A stretch of 7,817 nt of DNA from Alistipes sp. (GTDB lineage Bacteria > Bacteroidota > Bacteroidia > Bacteroidales > Rikenellaceae), in assembly GCA_017559615.1 (NCBI GenBank), contig JAFYRB010000019.1, positions 1 through 7,817 on the forward strand, given 5' to 3'. A program made the translations under genes and the position numbers. The notes beneath the pieces are model-generated. The model searched no databases and was not told where the DNA came from. It saw nothing but the letters and a program-made list of their open reading frames with translations. Below, one piece after another: positions 1 to 6,433 of the stretch. Positions within the stretch are counted from its first letter, which is position 1, and every line of letters begins with the position of its first letter.

Positions 1-698
1 AACAACACCTTATTAGCATTTGCACGCTGTGTACCAATCTGGATACCAGAGTGACCACCCTTCAAGCCCTTAACAGTAATCTTGTATGCCGCGAACTTGC
101 CCTCGAGTGGCTGCTCGCGGTACTTGAACGTTACGTTTACGTCCATACCACCAGCGCAACCTACATACAACTCACCCTCGGTCTCCGAGTCGAGGTTAAG
201 CAAAATCTCGCCCTTGAGCATACCGCCCTTAAGACCGAAAGCACCATCCATACCTGTCTCCTCGGTAGCAGTGAACAAACACTCGAGAGGACCGTGTACA
301 AGCTCCGCATCCTCCATCGCAGCCATCGCAGCAGCCAAGCCGATACCGTTATCAGCGCCCAACGTAGTGCCGTTAGCAGTTACCCACTCGCCGTCGATGT
401 AAGCCTCGATAGGGTCTGTCGAGAAATTAAACTCTGTGTCGTTGTTCTTCTGTGGTACCATATCGGTGTGAGCCTGAAGGATAATACCCTTGCGGTCCTC
501 CATACCTGGAGTAGCTGGCTTATAAACATATACGTTCTGTGCCTCGTCAACCTTATGCTCAAGGCCCAACTCCTCTGCCCACTTTACGATGTATGCGCGG
601 ATAGCATCCTCCTCGTGTGATGGGTGTGGAATCTCACAAATAGCAGCAAAGTGCTTCCATACCAATTCAGGCTTCAAGCCTTTCAAATTCTTGTCCAT
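1..698 (-). CDS. pepD: Aminoacyl-histidine dipeptidase PepD (M20C, cytosolic non-specific dipeptidase), N-terminal half
   Basis: A cytosolic di-zinc metallopeptidase that hydrolyses Xaa-His and many other dipeptides, for peptide turnover. I translated the minus strand from the ATG at 698: 232 codons stay open to the window edge, so the C-terminal half is missing (the family is about 480-490 residues). M20 metal ligands and catalytic residues are all visible: AHTDMV (His77, Asp79), LGADNGIG (Asp116), TATEETGM (Glu146 catalytic base, Glu147) and NLDSE (Asp170). The GGHSG motif at about 214-218 marks the start of the lid/dimerisation domain. The N-terminus MDKNLKGLKPELVW is typical of the family. 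The gene starts 21 bp after the phoH stop codon on the same strand, in AT-rich sequence without a Shine-Dalgarno, as is usual in Bacteroidota. Co-transcription with phoH is inferred. The product is a housekeeping enzyme, and I am confident of the family. Confidence 0.95.
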   Translation of the reverse strand, partial: MDKNLKGLKPELVWKHFAAICEIPHPSHEEDAIRAYIVKWAEELGLEHKVDEAQNVYVYKPATPGMEDRKGIILQAHTDMVPQKNNDTEFNFSTDPIEAYIDGEWVTANGTTLGADNGIGLAAAMAAMEDAELVHGPLECLFTATEETGMDGAFGLKGGMLKGEILLNLDSETEGELYVGCAGGMDVNVTFKYREQPLEGKFAAYKITVKGLKGGHSGIQIGTQRANANKVL

Positions 699-719
699 AG
701 TTTATTAAATATTAATTAG

Positions 720-1718
720 TTAGTTATTTTCGTTGTTGTGTTTGCGGAGTCCGTTCTCCAGCTCCTCGCGGCGCTCAAAGGCCTCCACTATATACTTCAC
801 CAAGCGGTGACGCACGATATCTCTCTTGTCGAACTCCACAACACCGATGCCCTCTACGCTCTTAAGCGTATCCATAGCCTTCGTGAGTCCACTGTCGGAG
901 CGGCGTGGAAGGTCAATCTGTGTAACATCGCCCGTAACGATAAACTTGGCATTGCGGCCCATACGCGTTAGGAACATCTTTATCTGCGAGAGGGTAGTGT
1001 TCTGCGCCTCATCGAGAATTACAAAGGCGTTGTCCAACGTGCGACCACGCATATACGCCAAAGGGGCAATCTGCACCGTACCCTCCTCGATAAACTTCTG
1101 CAACTTCGCAGGTGGAATCATATCGTTGAGCGCATCGTAGAGAGGCTGCAAATATGGGTCGAGCTTCTCCTTCATATCGCCTGGTAGGAAGCCGAGTTTC
1201 TCGCCCGCCTCCACCGCAGGGCGTGTCAAGATGATACGACGTATCTCCTTCTCCTTCAATGCTCTAACGGCAAGCGCAATCGCCGTATATGTCTTTCCCG
1301 AACCCGCAGGACCTACGGCAAAGAGAAGGTCGTTCTTCTCGGATAGTTTTACAAGACGCTGCTGGTTTATGGTTCGTGCGCGGATGATTGCGCCATTATT
1401 GCCATAGACAATCACATCCTTATCCACTGCTGGTGGCTCTGCCGAAAGCTCCTCGAGGCTCGATGAGAATGCCTGTGACACCACCTCCGAGGAGATGTGT
1501 CCATACTTGATGTAATACTCCACAAGGGCATTCATTCTGCGCTCGAAAGCTGCCACATCGCTCTTCGCACCGAGGGCCTTAATCTTATCGCCACGAGCCA
1601 CAATCTTCACCTTTGGACATAGCTCACGCATCTGCTCAAGGTAGGCGTTCTGTGCGCCATATAGCTCGCGGGCATCGACACCCTCAATCAATATCTCTTT
1701 AGTTATCTCTTCACTCAT
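720..1718 (-). CDS. phoH: PhoH family ATPase (PhoH-like protein, YbeZ type)
   Basis: A cytoplasmic P-loop ATPase of the PhoH/YbeZ family, linked to RNA metabolism and ribosome maturation, often near ybeY in other bacteria (ybeY is not visible here). It has 332 residues, the normal length. Residues about 1-75 form the small N-terminal KH-like part of this family. The PhoH domain follows from about 115: Walker A GPAGSGKT at 136-143, LTRPAVEAGEKLGFLPGD at 164-181, Walker B VILDEAQN at 233-240, TGDVTQIDLP at 262-271 (sensor region), and RDIVRHRLV at 299-307 near the C-terminus. The start ATG at 1718 gives the expected N-terminus. It lies 40 bp downstream of the barrel-protein gene and 21 bp upstream of pepD. 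I see no promoter match in the 40-bp gap, so transcription from the 2491-2522 promoter is likely. The end is charged and Asn-rich (KHNNENN). Family assignment is firm; the exact substrate is unknown. Confidence 0.95.
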   Translation of the reverse strand: MSEEITKEILIEGVDARELYGAQNAYLEQMRELCPKVKIVARGDKIKALGAKSDVAAFERRMNALVEYYIKYGHISSEVVSQAFSSSLEELSAEPPAVDKDVIVYGNNGAIIRARTINQQRLVKLSEKNDLLFAVGPAGSGKTYTAIALAVRALKEKEIRRIILTRPAVEAGEKLGFLPGDMKEKLDPYLQPLYDALNDMIPPAKLQKFIEEGTVQIAPLAYMRGRTLDNAFVILDEAQNTTLSQIKMFLTRMGRNAKFIVTGDVTQIDLPRRSDSGLTKAMDTLKSVEGIGVVEFDKRDIVRHRLVKYIVEAFERREELENGLRKHNNENN

Positions 1719-1758
1719 ATTGTGTTGTTTCTCAATTATCTACGTCGTAGCCATTGGG

Positions 1759-2442
1759 CTAAAATAGTAGCGTTACACCCGCCTGAAATTTATAGCATTG
1801 TGTGCTGAACTCGATGCCCGAATTCTCCGTATTCTGCTTGGCACCGAACTGATTTACGGTCTCCATCAGTGGATGAACATATCGTGCCTCGATGATGAGG
1901 TGGCGTGTAAGGCGGATGCCCACTCCCGCAGCCACATTCCACGTCGGAGTTACTGGGCCATAGAAGTATGTATCGCCCTCGACGCTATACTCGCCACTCG
2001 ACTTTACGCTAAAGAGCGGACCTGCCGAAAGACGTATGCGGTTATCCAAAAATCTTAACGATAGTAGCACGGGAATATCCACGTTACGGCTCTTGATACG
2101 TCGCTCCAACTCCCCCCACTTGGCATCTATCGAGCCGCCCTCGTAGATAATCTCCGCCTCGATAGCGAAGTTTCTGCCGAAGCATACCGCCATATCGAAG
2201 TGGCCCTGGAGTCCGTAGCGAGGTTGAAGGTAAATCTCGGTAGTCGATATTGAGCTAAAACCCGTATACACCGCACCAATACCCACACCCCACTCGGTGG
2301 AGATATTTCGCTTCTCGGATTGTATGGCATACTCCAAATGATGAGTGTCGCACGTACACTGTGCCATAGCCTCGCCACGCCCCACGAGCATCGCTACAAC
2401 TACGGCAGCCATCGCTACCAATCCTCTTATGCTACTTCTCAT
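1759..2442 (-). CDS. Outer-membrane beta-barrel protein (small porin / PorT-like)
   Basis: A predicted exported outer-membrane protein of 227 residues from the ATG at 2442. The N-terminus is a classical signal peptide: MRSSIR, a hydrophobic stretch to about residue 20, then GEAMAQ with likely cleavage after AMA at about 27. The mature part alternates polar and hydrophobic residues in strand-like segments such as WGVGIGAVYTGFSSI, EIYLQPRYGLQGHFDMAV, FAIEAEIIYEGG, VDIPVLLSLRF and IRLSAGPLF. It ends with FQAGVTLLF, and a terminal Phe is typical of Bam-assembled barrels. The frame is open further upstream to a TTG at 2493, but that codon lies inside the promoter -7 box, so the ATG at 2442 is preferred. 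It is first in the likely barrel-phoH-pepD unit and ends with TAG. The family match (outer-membrane beta-barrel domain, PorT-like) is by general pattern; the transported substrate or structural role is unknown. Confidence 0.8.
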   Translation of the reverse strand: MRSSIRGLVAMAAVVVAMLVGRGEAMAQCTCDTHHLEYAIQSEKRNISTEWGVGIGAVYTGFSSISTTEIYLQPRYGLQGHFDMAVCFGRNFAIEAEIIYEGGSIDAKWGELERRIKSRNVDIPVLLSLRFLDNRIRLSAGPLFSVKSSGEYSVEGDTYFYGPVTPTWNVAAGVGIRLTRHLIIEARYVHPLMETVNQFGAKQNTENSGIEFSTQCYKFQAGVTLLF

Positions 2443-2490
2443 ACTACTTTGTTTTGTTGCTTCGTGTGGTTGTTCGCCACGTTTATCCTT

Positions 2491-2522
2491 CAAAGATACT
2501 TATTCTAAACAAATAAACCAAA
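2491..2522 (-). promoter_or_regulatory. Bacteroidota-type promoter for the barrel protein-phoH-pepD unit
   Basis: On the minus strand, TTTG (2522-2519) is followed after exactly 20 bases by TATCTTTG (2498-2491). This matches the Bacteroidota primary sigma consensus TTTG-N17-23-TAnnTTTG. Transcription should begin around 2480-2487, leaving a leader of about 40 bases before the ATG at 2442. The match is seen directly; activity is inferred. Confidence 0.8.
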
Positions 2523-2546
2523 ATTTATGCTAAATATTTTGTAAAG

Positions 2547-2578
2547 TTTCTATATTTAATAGAAATGTCGTATCTTTG
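2547..2578 (+). promoter_or_regulatory. Bacteroidota-type promoter for der
   Basis: TTTC (2547-2550), one base from the TTTG consensus, is followed by a 20-base spacer and TATCTTTG (2571-2578), a full match to the Bacteroidota -7 box. The predicted start of transcription is near 2583-2590, giving a leader of about 35-40 bases before the der ATG at 2623. The -7 box is identical to that of the divergent promoter. Confidence 0.8.
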
Positions 2579-2601
2579 CGGCGTATTATGTATATACGAC
2601 A
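2566..2601. repeat. 8-bp inverted repeat around the der -7 box and transcription start
   Basis: TGTCGTAT at 2566-2573 and ATACGACA at 2594-2601 are perfect reverse complements separated by 20 bases. The left arm runs into the -7 box and the right arm lies in the leader, so a dimeric regulator or an RNA hairpin could act here. It may also be chance; the repeat itself is seen directly. Confidence 0.45.
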
Positions 2602-2622
2602 AAATATAAACACGATATAAGT

Positions 2623-3927
2623 ATGAGTTTAGTAGCAATCGTAGGTCGCCCAAATGTGGGTAAATCGACACTTTTCAACCGTCTTGTAGGTCAGCGTCAG
2701 GCTATCGTTGACGAGACTGCAGGTACTACACGTGACCGCCACTACGGTAAGACCGACTGGAATGGTAAGGAGTTTTCTGTAATCGATACGGGTGGTTACA
2801 CCGTTAACTCGGAGGATATCTTCGAGGATGAGATTCGCCGTCAGGTGATGTTGGCTATCGACGAGGCAGACCTTATTTTGTTCCTCGTTGAGGTTAAGAC
2901 AGGTATTACCGACCTCGATATGATGATGGCAGATATCCTTCGCCGCTCGGGTAAGAAGGTGATGCTCGTATGTAACAAGGTCGACACCTACGACCTTATC
3001 TATTTCTCACACGAGTTCCACTCGCTCGGTCTTGGTGAGCCATTCTGCATCAGCTCTATGTCTGGTAGCGGTACGGGTGATATGATGGATGCCATCCTTG
3101 CTAATCTCCCAGAGGATACCTCTGCCGAGTACGACGCATCGCTTCCACGTATCGCCATCGTAGGTCGCCCTAACGTAGGTAAGTCGTCAATGACAAATGC
3201 GTTGTTGGGACAGGAGCGTAATATCGTGACCAATATTGCAGGTACAACACGCGACTCTATCCACACTCGCTACAATATGTACGGTATGGACTTCTACCTT
3301 ATCGACACTGCGGGTATGCGTAAGAAGGGTAAGGTTACCGAGGACCTCGAGTTCTACTCTGTGATGCGCTCTATTCGTGCTATCGAGAATGCCGATGTCT
3401 GCGTTCTTATGCTCGACGCCGAGCAGGGTATCGAGTCACAGGACTTGAACATCCACAACCTTATCGTTCGTAACCGTAAGGGTTGTGTTATCGTAGTAAA
3501 TAAGTGGGACTTGGTGGAGAAGGATAGCAACACTATGAAGGTATGGCGTGAGTTCCTCGAGAAGAAACTCGCTCCATTTAGCGATATTCCAATCATCTTC
3601 ACATCGGTAATCAACAAGCAGCGTATCCTCGATGTGCTTCAGGCTGCTATCCGCGTATATCAGTCTCGTAAGCGTCGTATCTCTACATCCGACCTTAACG
3701 AGTTCTTCTTGCCGCTTATCGAGAACTACCCTCCAGCAGCAACAAAGGGTAAGTACATTAAGATTAAGTACGTTACGCAGCTTCCAACGCCTACGCCACA
3801 GTTCGCCTTCTTCGTGAACCTTCCACAGTATATCAAGGAGTCATACCGTCGTTTCCTCGAGAACAAACTTCGTGAGCAGTGGGATTTTTCGGGAGTGCCT
3901 ATTCAAATCTACTTCCGCCAAAAGTAA
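2623..3927 (+). CDS. der: Ribosome assembly GTPase Der (EngA)
   Basis: Der is an essential GTPase with two G domains in tandem that acts in maturation of the 50S ribosomal subunit. The 434 residues fit the family. The first G domain has GRPNVGKS at 8-15, TTRD at 35-38, DTGG at 55-58 and NKVD at 118-121. The second has GRPNVGKS at 181-188, TTRD at 208-211, DTAG at 228-231 and NKWD at 293-296. A KH-like domain fills about 350-434 and includes [12 protein letters not shown] and the C-terminal [11 protein letters not shown]. The linker between the G domains is short and acidic. The start ATG at 2623 directly gives [15 protein letters not shown], with no Shine-Dalgarno in the A/T-rich leader, as usual for Bacteroidota. 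It is monocistronic: promoter at 2547-2578, hairpins downstream, convergent with the 4255-7817 operon. All GTPase motifs are intact. Confidence 0.98.
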   Translation: MSLVAIVGRPNVGKSTLFNRLVGQRQAIVDETAGTTRDRHYGKTDWNGKEFSVIDTGGYTVNSEDIFEDEIRRQVMLAIDEADLILFLVEVKTGITDLDMMMADILRRSGKKVMLVCNKVDTYDLIYFSHEFHSLGLGEPFCISSMSGSGTGDMMDAILANLPEDTSAEYDASLPRIAIVGRPNVGKSSMTNALLGQERNIVTNIAGTTRDSIHTRYNMYGMDFYLIDTAGMRKKGKVTEDLEFYSVMRSIRAIENADVCVLMLDAEQGIESQDLNIHNLIVRNRKGCVIVVNKWDLVEKDSNTMKVWREFLEKKLAPFSDIPIIFTSVINKQRILDVLQAAIRVYQSRKRRISTSDLNEFFLPLIENYPPAATKGKYIKIKYVTQLPTPTPQFAFFVNLPQYIKESYRRFLENKLREQWDFSGVPIQIYFRQK

Positions 3928-3938
3928 TTTGTTGATAT

Positions 3939-3958
3939 AGCGGCGCATTAGCGACGCT
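3939..3958 (+). other. Small GC-rich hairpin just after der
   Basis: AGCG-g-CGC, loop ATTA, GCG-a-CGCT forms a seven-pair stem with one internal mismatch, beginning 11 bases after the der stop codon. No T-run follows, so it is not a classical terminator. It may protect the mRNA 3' end, or it may simply be chance. Confidence 0.4.
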
Positions 3959-3965
3959 TCAGTCA

Positions 3966-4010
3966 AAAAGGCGAATGGGAAATACGCTTAGTATGTCCCA
4001 TCCGCCTTTT
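3966..4010. terminator. Long bidirectional terminator-like hairpin downstream of der
   Basis: The arms AAAAGGCGAATGGGA (3966-3980) and TCCCATCCGCCTTTT (3996-4010) pair over 15 positions with one mismatch, which becomes a G-U pair on the minus-strand RNA. An inner ATAC/GTAT stem (3982-3985 with 3991-3994) closes a five-base loop. The right arm ends in TTTT for der transcripts. The A-run at 3965-3969 gives TTTTT for transcripts from the right. The position between convergent units fits a shared terminator. Confidence 0.8.
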
Positions 4011-4091
4011 CTCGTGTCAGCGCCACTACTACACCACTCTCTCAACAAATTTAATTTCTTTTTATAAGGCAGCATCTGCGGCCTCTCAATC

Positions 4092-4126
4092 AAAACTCCA
4101 GATGAGCAATGCCCATCTGGAGTTTT
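4092..4126. terminator. Second bidirectional terminator-like hairpin
   Basis: AAAACTCCAGATG (4092-4104) and CATCTGGAGTTTT (4114-4126) are perfect 13-base reverse complements around a nine-base loop, inside which GC-aat-GC can also pair. On the plus strand the stem runs into TTTTATTT; on the minus strand into TTTTGATT. It is the first terminator met by the leftward operon after the repeat element, and a back-up for der. Confidence 0.85.
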
Positions 4127-4130
4127 ATTT

Positions 4131-4243
4131 AGGGAGTTTAGGGAGTTTAGGGAGATTAGGGATGGGCCCCGCTTTATGCGCACTACTCTCCCTAATTTCC
4201 CTAACTTCCCTTTGATAGTGTTTAAGGAGATTAGGGGGTGGGC
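4131..4243. repeat. TTAGGG-rich repeat element with inverted and degenerate direct copies
   Basis: Three parts are visible. From 4131, the nine-base unit TTTAGGGAG recurs and ends in ATTAGGGATGGGC; GGG runs at 4132, 4141, 4150 and 4159 are separated by six-base spacers. Positions 4141-4162 pair with 4189-4210 (TCCCTAATTTCCC...), giving 19 Watson-Crick pairs, two G-T pairs and one mismatch on the plus strand, around a 26-base loop holding GGGCCC. A third, degenerate copy at 4220-4243 (GTTTAAGGAGATTAGGG then GGTGGGC) repeats 4145-4167. It lies between the terminators and the end of the leftward operon and encodes nothing plausible: its open frames are low-complexity SLN/PKL repeats. It may be a dispersed intergenic repeat family or a G-quadruplex site; the function is unknown. 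Confidence 0.75.
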
Positions 4244-4254
4244 TGTTCTCTTTT

Positions 4255-4545
4255 CTACTCCTTTCTCTTTGCCCAGGTGTATTGCAATGTTGCCAGTACG
4301 ATGGCGCAAGGAATGATGATGCACACCGTAACAAGCTCATTTATACCGCAGAGTATCAACGTGGTTATTACGCCAATGAGGAAGAATGATAATGCGTGGA
4401 TAACTCTTAAGCGCGGGATGTAATACTTTCCCGACTCGCGGATATGCTTCTTAATTGCGAAGTCCGCCTTGCCGAGTAGCATCATAATTCCCAAAACGGC
4501 AAATACAATCGACATTACCAATAAGTAGATATTTTCAGTACTCAT
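4255..4545 (-). CDS. Small three-TM membrane protein (possibly DUF3784-like)
   Basis: I do not recognise this gene with certainty. It encodes 96 residues from the ATG at 4545. This start is preferred over an in-frame upstream codon at 4593 that would overlap the end of the peptidase gene and add a polar extension. Hydrophobic segments lie at about 5-24, 49-66 and 69-87. Between the first two is a basic loop (GKADFAIKKHIRESGKYY), and the C-terminus is WAKRKE. The layout of one TM, a GK-containing loop, then a TM pair resembles the DUF3784 family, but that is a loose resemblance. It starts 11 bp after the peptidase stop codon and is the last gene of the leftward operon, followed by the repeat element and terminators. 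It also resembles the product of 6125-6430 in layout. Role unknown; inner-membrane location inferred. Confidence 0.7.
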   Translation of the reverse strand: MSTENIYLLVMSIVFAVLGIMMLLGKADFAIKKHIRESGKYYIPRLRVIHALSFFLIGVITTLILCGINELVTVCIIIPCAIVLATLQYTWAKRKE

Positions 4546-4556
4546 AGTTAGTAGTT

Positions 4557-6119
4557 TTAGTTGTTCATAGATGGGTTGTAAATAGTCTCCCAAAGATAAC
4601 TATCATCCTCCTGTTGTTTGTTGCTCTTTGTTACGTTAGCCTTACGGGTGAAAGACTCTACGAACTCCCACACAAGCTCCCTATGAGGGTCGTTAAGGTC
4701 TATCTCCAGGTCTGGATATAGGTACTCGGCATCCTCCACTGTGCCATATGTGGGGCGTCTGAATATCTTATGGCTTACGGTAGTTATTGTCCCTGTATTA
4801 GGAAGTGTGCAGTAGAGGACATCGCCATAGTGGCTTGGTCGGCCACCAGAACGCTCACCAACGATGCTTCCGATATTGTTGTCACGCGCTGTGGTAAGGA
4901 GCAACATTGCACTGCTAAAGGTATCCTTGCCCTGGATGAAGATAACATCACCCTTAAACACACGCTCTGGGTCGAGGTTTAGGATGTGGTGTGCAGAATC
5001 CTGCGGTGCGGTGAAGTCTATCTTTGCATCTCGGTTGTGGTCGAACTTGCGAGCCCAGTATGTTTCGCCAATCTCGAGAGGCTTGCCATCGTAGGTAAAC
5101 TCCTTATAATAAGGGTAGTAGGTTAGCATCAACTCCGATATTCGCACCTCGGCGCTATATTGCTTAATCTCCTCATAGGGCTTTAGCCACGACAAAAGCA
5201 CATCGCCCAACACGCTATTACCTCCGCTATTATACTGAAGGTCTACGACAAGAGTTTTGATGCCCTTTGCCTCAATCTCGGCCATCATCTCGTTGCAGAA
5301 CTCATCGAAGCGTGCCAGCTGTGTGTATTGAGGATGTGTAACTCTGTCGGCAAACTGGTTGAATTGTAGGTAACAGATGCTCTTCTCCTCAAAAATCTCA
5401 TAGTCGAAGAGAGTATTTCGAGGTGCTGTGACTCTATCCGAAAGGTTGCTCTCTAGCTGGGTAATCTTAAGCTCTCGCTTATTTATCGCAGGTATTGTGG
5501 CGGTAGTGTTGTCGGCGAAGGTGATGTGTAGCTCCTCACTGCTCATACCGAGCATTGTCCAAAAGTCGGTTAGTAGGAGATACTCCGTAACCAAATTTTC
5601 GAAGTTGACCTCGTTGTCGGCGCTCACAATCTCTCGTGCCGCGTTGAGAATCTTTTTCAGCGGCTTGCCGTTTATGTATTTGACCTCCTTACCAAGGATG
5701 TCGCGATACTCATCTTGACATAGGTCAACAATCGAAGGGGCATTGCCATTGATGGTAAACCTCACTGGGAATATCCTATCTGGCGAACTCCAGTAGTATA
5801 TCGCAGTATGGCCATCGTGTAGCGATGCTGCTACTTTAGCGAGGTAGAGCTTAAACTCCGCAACGTCACCTATTTTGCCACACTCCTTGTACATATTACG
5901 TACGCGCTTCTGCAATTTGGCGCGATGCTCAGCATCGGCGTAGTAGGGGTGAGTGTCACCAAGCATATCGGCATACAGGAGCATATCTTTTTGAAAGGCG
6001 TTACCTTCCACATACTCTCTCGAAGCCTCTATCTCTGTGTCGTGATGCGCAGGGATATTCTGACCATAGGCAATGCCCAATGATAGTAGGGCTGTTGCCA
6101 GTAAGGATATACGTTTCAT
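4557..6119 (-). CDS. Exported S41-family peptidase-like protein
   Basis: A 520-residue protein with a signal peptide (MKRISLLATALLSLGIAYGQ, likely cut before the Gln; no lipobox Cys), so probably periplasmic or outer-membrane associated. The C-terminal half carries the S41 (tail-specific/tricorn-type) core: DLQYNSGG at 293-300, GKDTFSSA at 397-404 with the candidate nucleophile at Ser402 or Ser403, GERSGGRPSHYGD at 421-433, and YPDLEID at 468-474. In the N-terminal part LHDGHT (100-105) supplies a His typical of tricorn-like S41 proteins. I see no PDZ sequence and no obvious Lys about 25 residues after the Ser as in C-terminal processing proteases, so a Ser-His mechanism is more likely. The start is the ATG at 6119, five bases after the preceding stop; an ATG at 6143 in the same frame would bury the signal peptide behind eight polar residues. 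Substrate unknown. Confidence 0.85.
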   Translation of the reverse strand: MKRISLLATALLSLGIAYGQNIPAHHDTEIEASREYVEGNAFQKDMLLYADMLGDTHPYYADAEHRAKLQKRVRNMYKECGKIGDVAEFKLYLAKVAASLHDGHTAIYYWSSPDRIFPVRFTINGNAPSIVDLCQDEYRDILGKEVKYINGKPLKKILNAAREIVSADNEVNFENLVTEYLLLTDFWTMLGMSSEELHITFADNTTATIPAINKRELKITQLESNLSDRVTAPRNTLFDYEIFEEKSICYLQFNQFADRVTHPQYTQLARFDEFCNEMMAEIEAKGIKTLVVDLQYNSGGNSVLGDVLLSWLKPYEEIKQYSAEVRISELMLTYYPYYKEFTYDGKPLEIGETYWARKFDHNRDAKIDFTAPQDSAHHILNLDPERVFKGDVIFIQGKDTFSSAMLLLTTARDNNIGSIVGERSGGRPSHYGDVLYCTLPNTGTITTVSHKIFRRPTYGTVEDAEYLYPDLEIDLNDPHRELVWEFVESFTRKANVTKSNKQQEDDSYLWETIYNPSMNN

Positions 6120-6124
6120 AGTCG

Positions 6125-6430
6125 TTAAACTTTTCTTATCCATCCTAACTCTATCATCGTGCCAGCTACGCCAAGGGCTATGAACAGATAGCTCGCATAC
6201 TCGTCAAAGATATCCGTTGCATTTAGTACTACAATCGCTACCGTAGCAATGAGTATCTCTATTGCAAATGCCCTTCTCCAGCGGGCTATTCTTAGTTCCG
6301 AGGGTTTGTCGTTATCAGCCTGGCTCCAAGAGTACCACTTGTCGAGCTTACCCATTATAGCCAATAGGGATAATGAGGTAAGTATCAGGCAGATAATGGT
6401 GATGATGAGGATGTGTGTCGAGGTAGTCAT
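6125..6430 (-). CDS. Small three-TM membrane protein, unknown function
   Basis: A protein of 101 residues that I do not recognise. Hydrophobic segments lie at about 6-26, 54-70 and 80-97. A polar loop rich in charge (KLDKWYSWSQADNDKPSE) follows the first, and a basic patch (RIARWRR) precedes the second. It ends WIRKV. It starts three bases after the stop codon of the four-TM gene, and its stop codon is five bases before the start of the S41 peptidase gene, so it is surely translated as part of the operon. The layout, with GK-(L/A)-D after the first TM, resembles the protein encoded at 4255-4545 on the other side of the peptidase gene. Inner-membrane location is inferred; it may partner the peptidase or the SPFH protein. 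Confidence 0.75.
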   Translation of the reverse strand: MTTSTHILIITIICLILTSLSLLAIMGKLDKWYSWSQADNDKPSELRIARWRRAFAIEILIATVAIVVLNATDIFDEYASYLFIALGVAGTMIELGWIRKV

Positions 6431-6433
6431 AGG

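Noticed and set aside
51..620. Long plus-strand open frame of 189 codons
   Set aside because: It is antisense to pepD, whose M20 metal ligands are all intact on the minus strand; the plus-strand protein has no recognisable pattern.
1740..1750. Palindrome CTACGTCGTAG between the barrel gene and phoH
   Set aside because: The stem is five pairs with a one-base centre and no T-run on either side, so it is neither a terminator nor a convincing operator.
4131..4170. Possible telomere or eukaryotic contamination because of TTAGGG units
   Set aside because: The unit is nine bases and degenerate, it is internal between clear bacterial genes, and an inverted copy follows.
4131..4243. CRISPR array
   Set aside because: Repeat units are nine bases without unique spacers of regular length, and no cas gene is present.
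3959..4340. Minus-strand open frames through the intergenic region, including a possible 38-residue peptide starting at 4075
   Set aside because: They run through two terminator hairpins and the TTAGGG repeats, giving low-complexity SLN/PKL runs, and no start-region or family signature is seen.
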